Positions 63,397 through 64,000 of a stretch of DNA of 64,000 nt are shown piece by piece. The notes beneath the pieces were generated by a model. The model did no database searches and was not told the DNA's origin. It worked only from the letters and a program-made list of their open reading frames with translations. Each line of letters opens with the position of its first letter. Positions within the stretch are counted from its first letter, which is position 1. The translations under genes and the position numbers were made by a program. The DNA comes from Blattamonas nauphoetae (Eukaryota > Preaxostyla > Oxymonadida): contig JARBJD010000097.1 of NCBI GenBank assembly GCA_033064195.1, positions 62,001-126,000 on the forward strand. The letters run 5' to 3'.

Positions 63397-64000
63397 ATGA
63401 CCGCGATCGACAAGGAAACAGACAGCTCCTCAAGTGCAACATGTTCTGACTTGTCTTCATCTCATTTGTCATTCTCAACGGATTGCTCACCGTTCCTAAA
63501 TTGGAGTGAAGAAGAACTTGGATCTGAACATGAAAAGGCCGATATATTTCGATCTCTTGTTGCAACGGTGAAGTTAAAGCCTGCTCTTGACGACTCACTT
63601 GAACGCAAAGCCGTGAAATTTCTGAAATCTGTGGATCCAGATGATGAAGAATCAGCCGATGCTTTTCTCCGCAGCCTTGCACGAAATCCTGATGAATCTT
63701 TTACACACTTCGTACAGTCCCTAATGATTCTCCTTTCTACACCCAGTCAGGTCGTTACTGCAGCAGCAATGAAGAGGCTGGATTCACTGATATTTAAGAT
63801 TTCTGCTGAAGTACTTCTTGCCCTCGTCAAAGCTGATCTGATCCCTCAACTCATCAATACTCTCAATCCACAATCTCTTTCATTCGATGAAGCAGTCGAT
63901 ATCCACACTGATCTCATGTCAAGCACCATGTCATCTCTCTGGCTCGCAACTCCGGATGGTCTCACAGAACTCGGAATCGAAGATGGTAATGAACAACAAG
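63397..64000 (+). CDS. Short alpha-helical family protein, copy H (cut by window end, intronless form)
   Basis: Open from ATG 63397 (MTAIDKETDSSSS) to the end of the window, about 201 codons. The cassette region (63449-63481) begins AC and ends GG and reads as coding (LSSSHLSFST). Landmarks present so far: DCSPFLNWSEEE, KADLIPQLINTLNP and WLATPDGLTELGIED. The rest of the gene lies beyond the window. Confidence 0.85.
   Translation, partial: MTAIDKETDSSSSATCSDLSSSHLSFSTDCSPFLNWSEEELGSEHEKADIFRSLVATVKLKPALDDSLERKAVKFLKSVDPDDEESADAFLRSLARNPDESFTHFVQSLMILLSTPSQVVTAAAMKRLDSLIFKISAEVLLALVKADLIPQLINTLNPQSLSFDEAVDIHTDLMSSTMSSLWLATPDGLTELGIEDGNEQQ

Noticed and set aside
1-64000. Alternative genetic code (TAA or TAG read as Gln), as in some other oxymonads
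   Set aside because: Well-supported genes end in TAG, TAA or TGA at conserved C-termini, and Gln is encoded by CAA/CAG in the DnaJ and kinase genes.
1-64000. tRNA or rRNA genes
   Set aside because: Scanning for B-box-like GGTTCGANNCC and cloverleaf patterns gave only isolated short matches, none with a supporting acceptor stem.

Overview
The window looks like nuclear DNA of a protist with small spliceosomal introns (GT...AG, about 29 to 136 nt where I could resolve them), dense genes on both strands and the standard stop codons. The gene content points to an oxymonad-type metamonad, most likely Blattamonas nauphoetae or a close relative: giant parallel-beta-helix membrane proteins ending in a degenerate kinase, ARM-like helical proteins, kinase plus coiled coil plus SPRY-like proteins, and a large family of short alpha-helical proteins. 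This assignment rests on remembered family resemblance, not on a search.

Layout. 1-2.0 kb: 3' part of a coiled-coil/SPRY-like gene. 2.6-4.03 kb (minus): a three-exon type I DnaJ/Hsp40. 4.7-13.1 kb (minus): a 2806-residue beta-helix receptor-like protein with a pseudokinase tail. 13.5-17.05 kb (minus): a five-exon ARM-like helical protein. 17.5-18.6 kb (plus): first member (copy A) of the short helical family. 20.25-22.45 kb (plus): a seven-exon ARM-like protein. 22.53-37.99 kb: a fossil DIRS-type tyrosine-recombinase retroelement with inverted terminal repeats and an internal complementary region. It is split by a 10.76-kb insertion (25,436-36,196) that has its own 13-bp terminal inverted repeats, a transposase-like gene and several minisatellites. 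39.8-43.9 kb (minus): a decayed beta-helix/pseudokinase gene. 44.5-45.3 kb: a PB1-domain protein. 45.5-47.5 kb: a five-exon protein kinase with coiled coil and SPRY-like tail. 47.7-64 kb: a tandem array of seven more members of the helical family (B to H), separated by spacers that share repeats and hold stubs of other genes.

The most interesting signal is in the helical family. Every member with an intact 5' end carries a TGACCCATAACG-like motif whose CAT lies exactly 33 nt before the ATG. The six complete copies are all exactly 1,074 nt from ATG to stop despite strong sequence divergence. At nucleotide 53 of each gene lies a 33-nt cassette bounded by GT...AG in five copies (one with an in-frame stop, so it must be spliced there), while in three copies the same 33 nt lack splice sites and read as ordinary coding sequence. 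The family therefore appears to hold the same segment as intron in some paralogues and exon in others.

The genes do not form an obvious pathway. Apart from the chaperone, most look like lineage-specific expanded families (surface beta-helix receptors, ARM-like proteins, kinase/SPRY proteins), and the right half of the window is a site of tandem duplication and gene decay.
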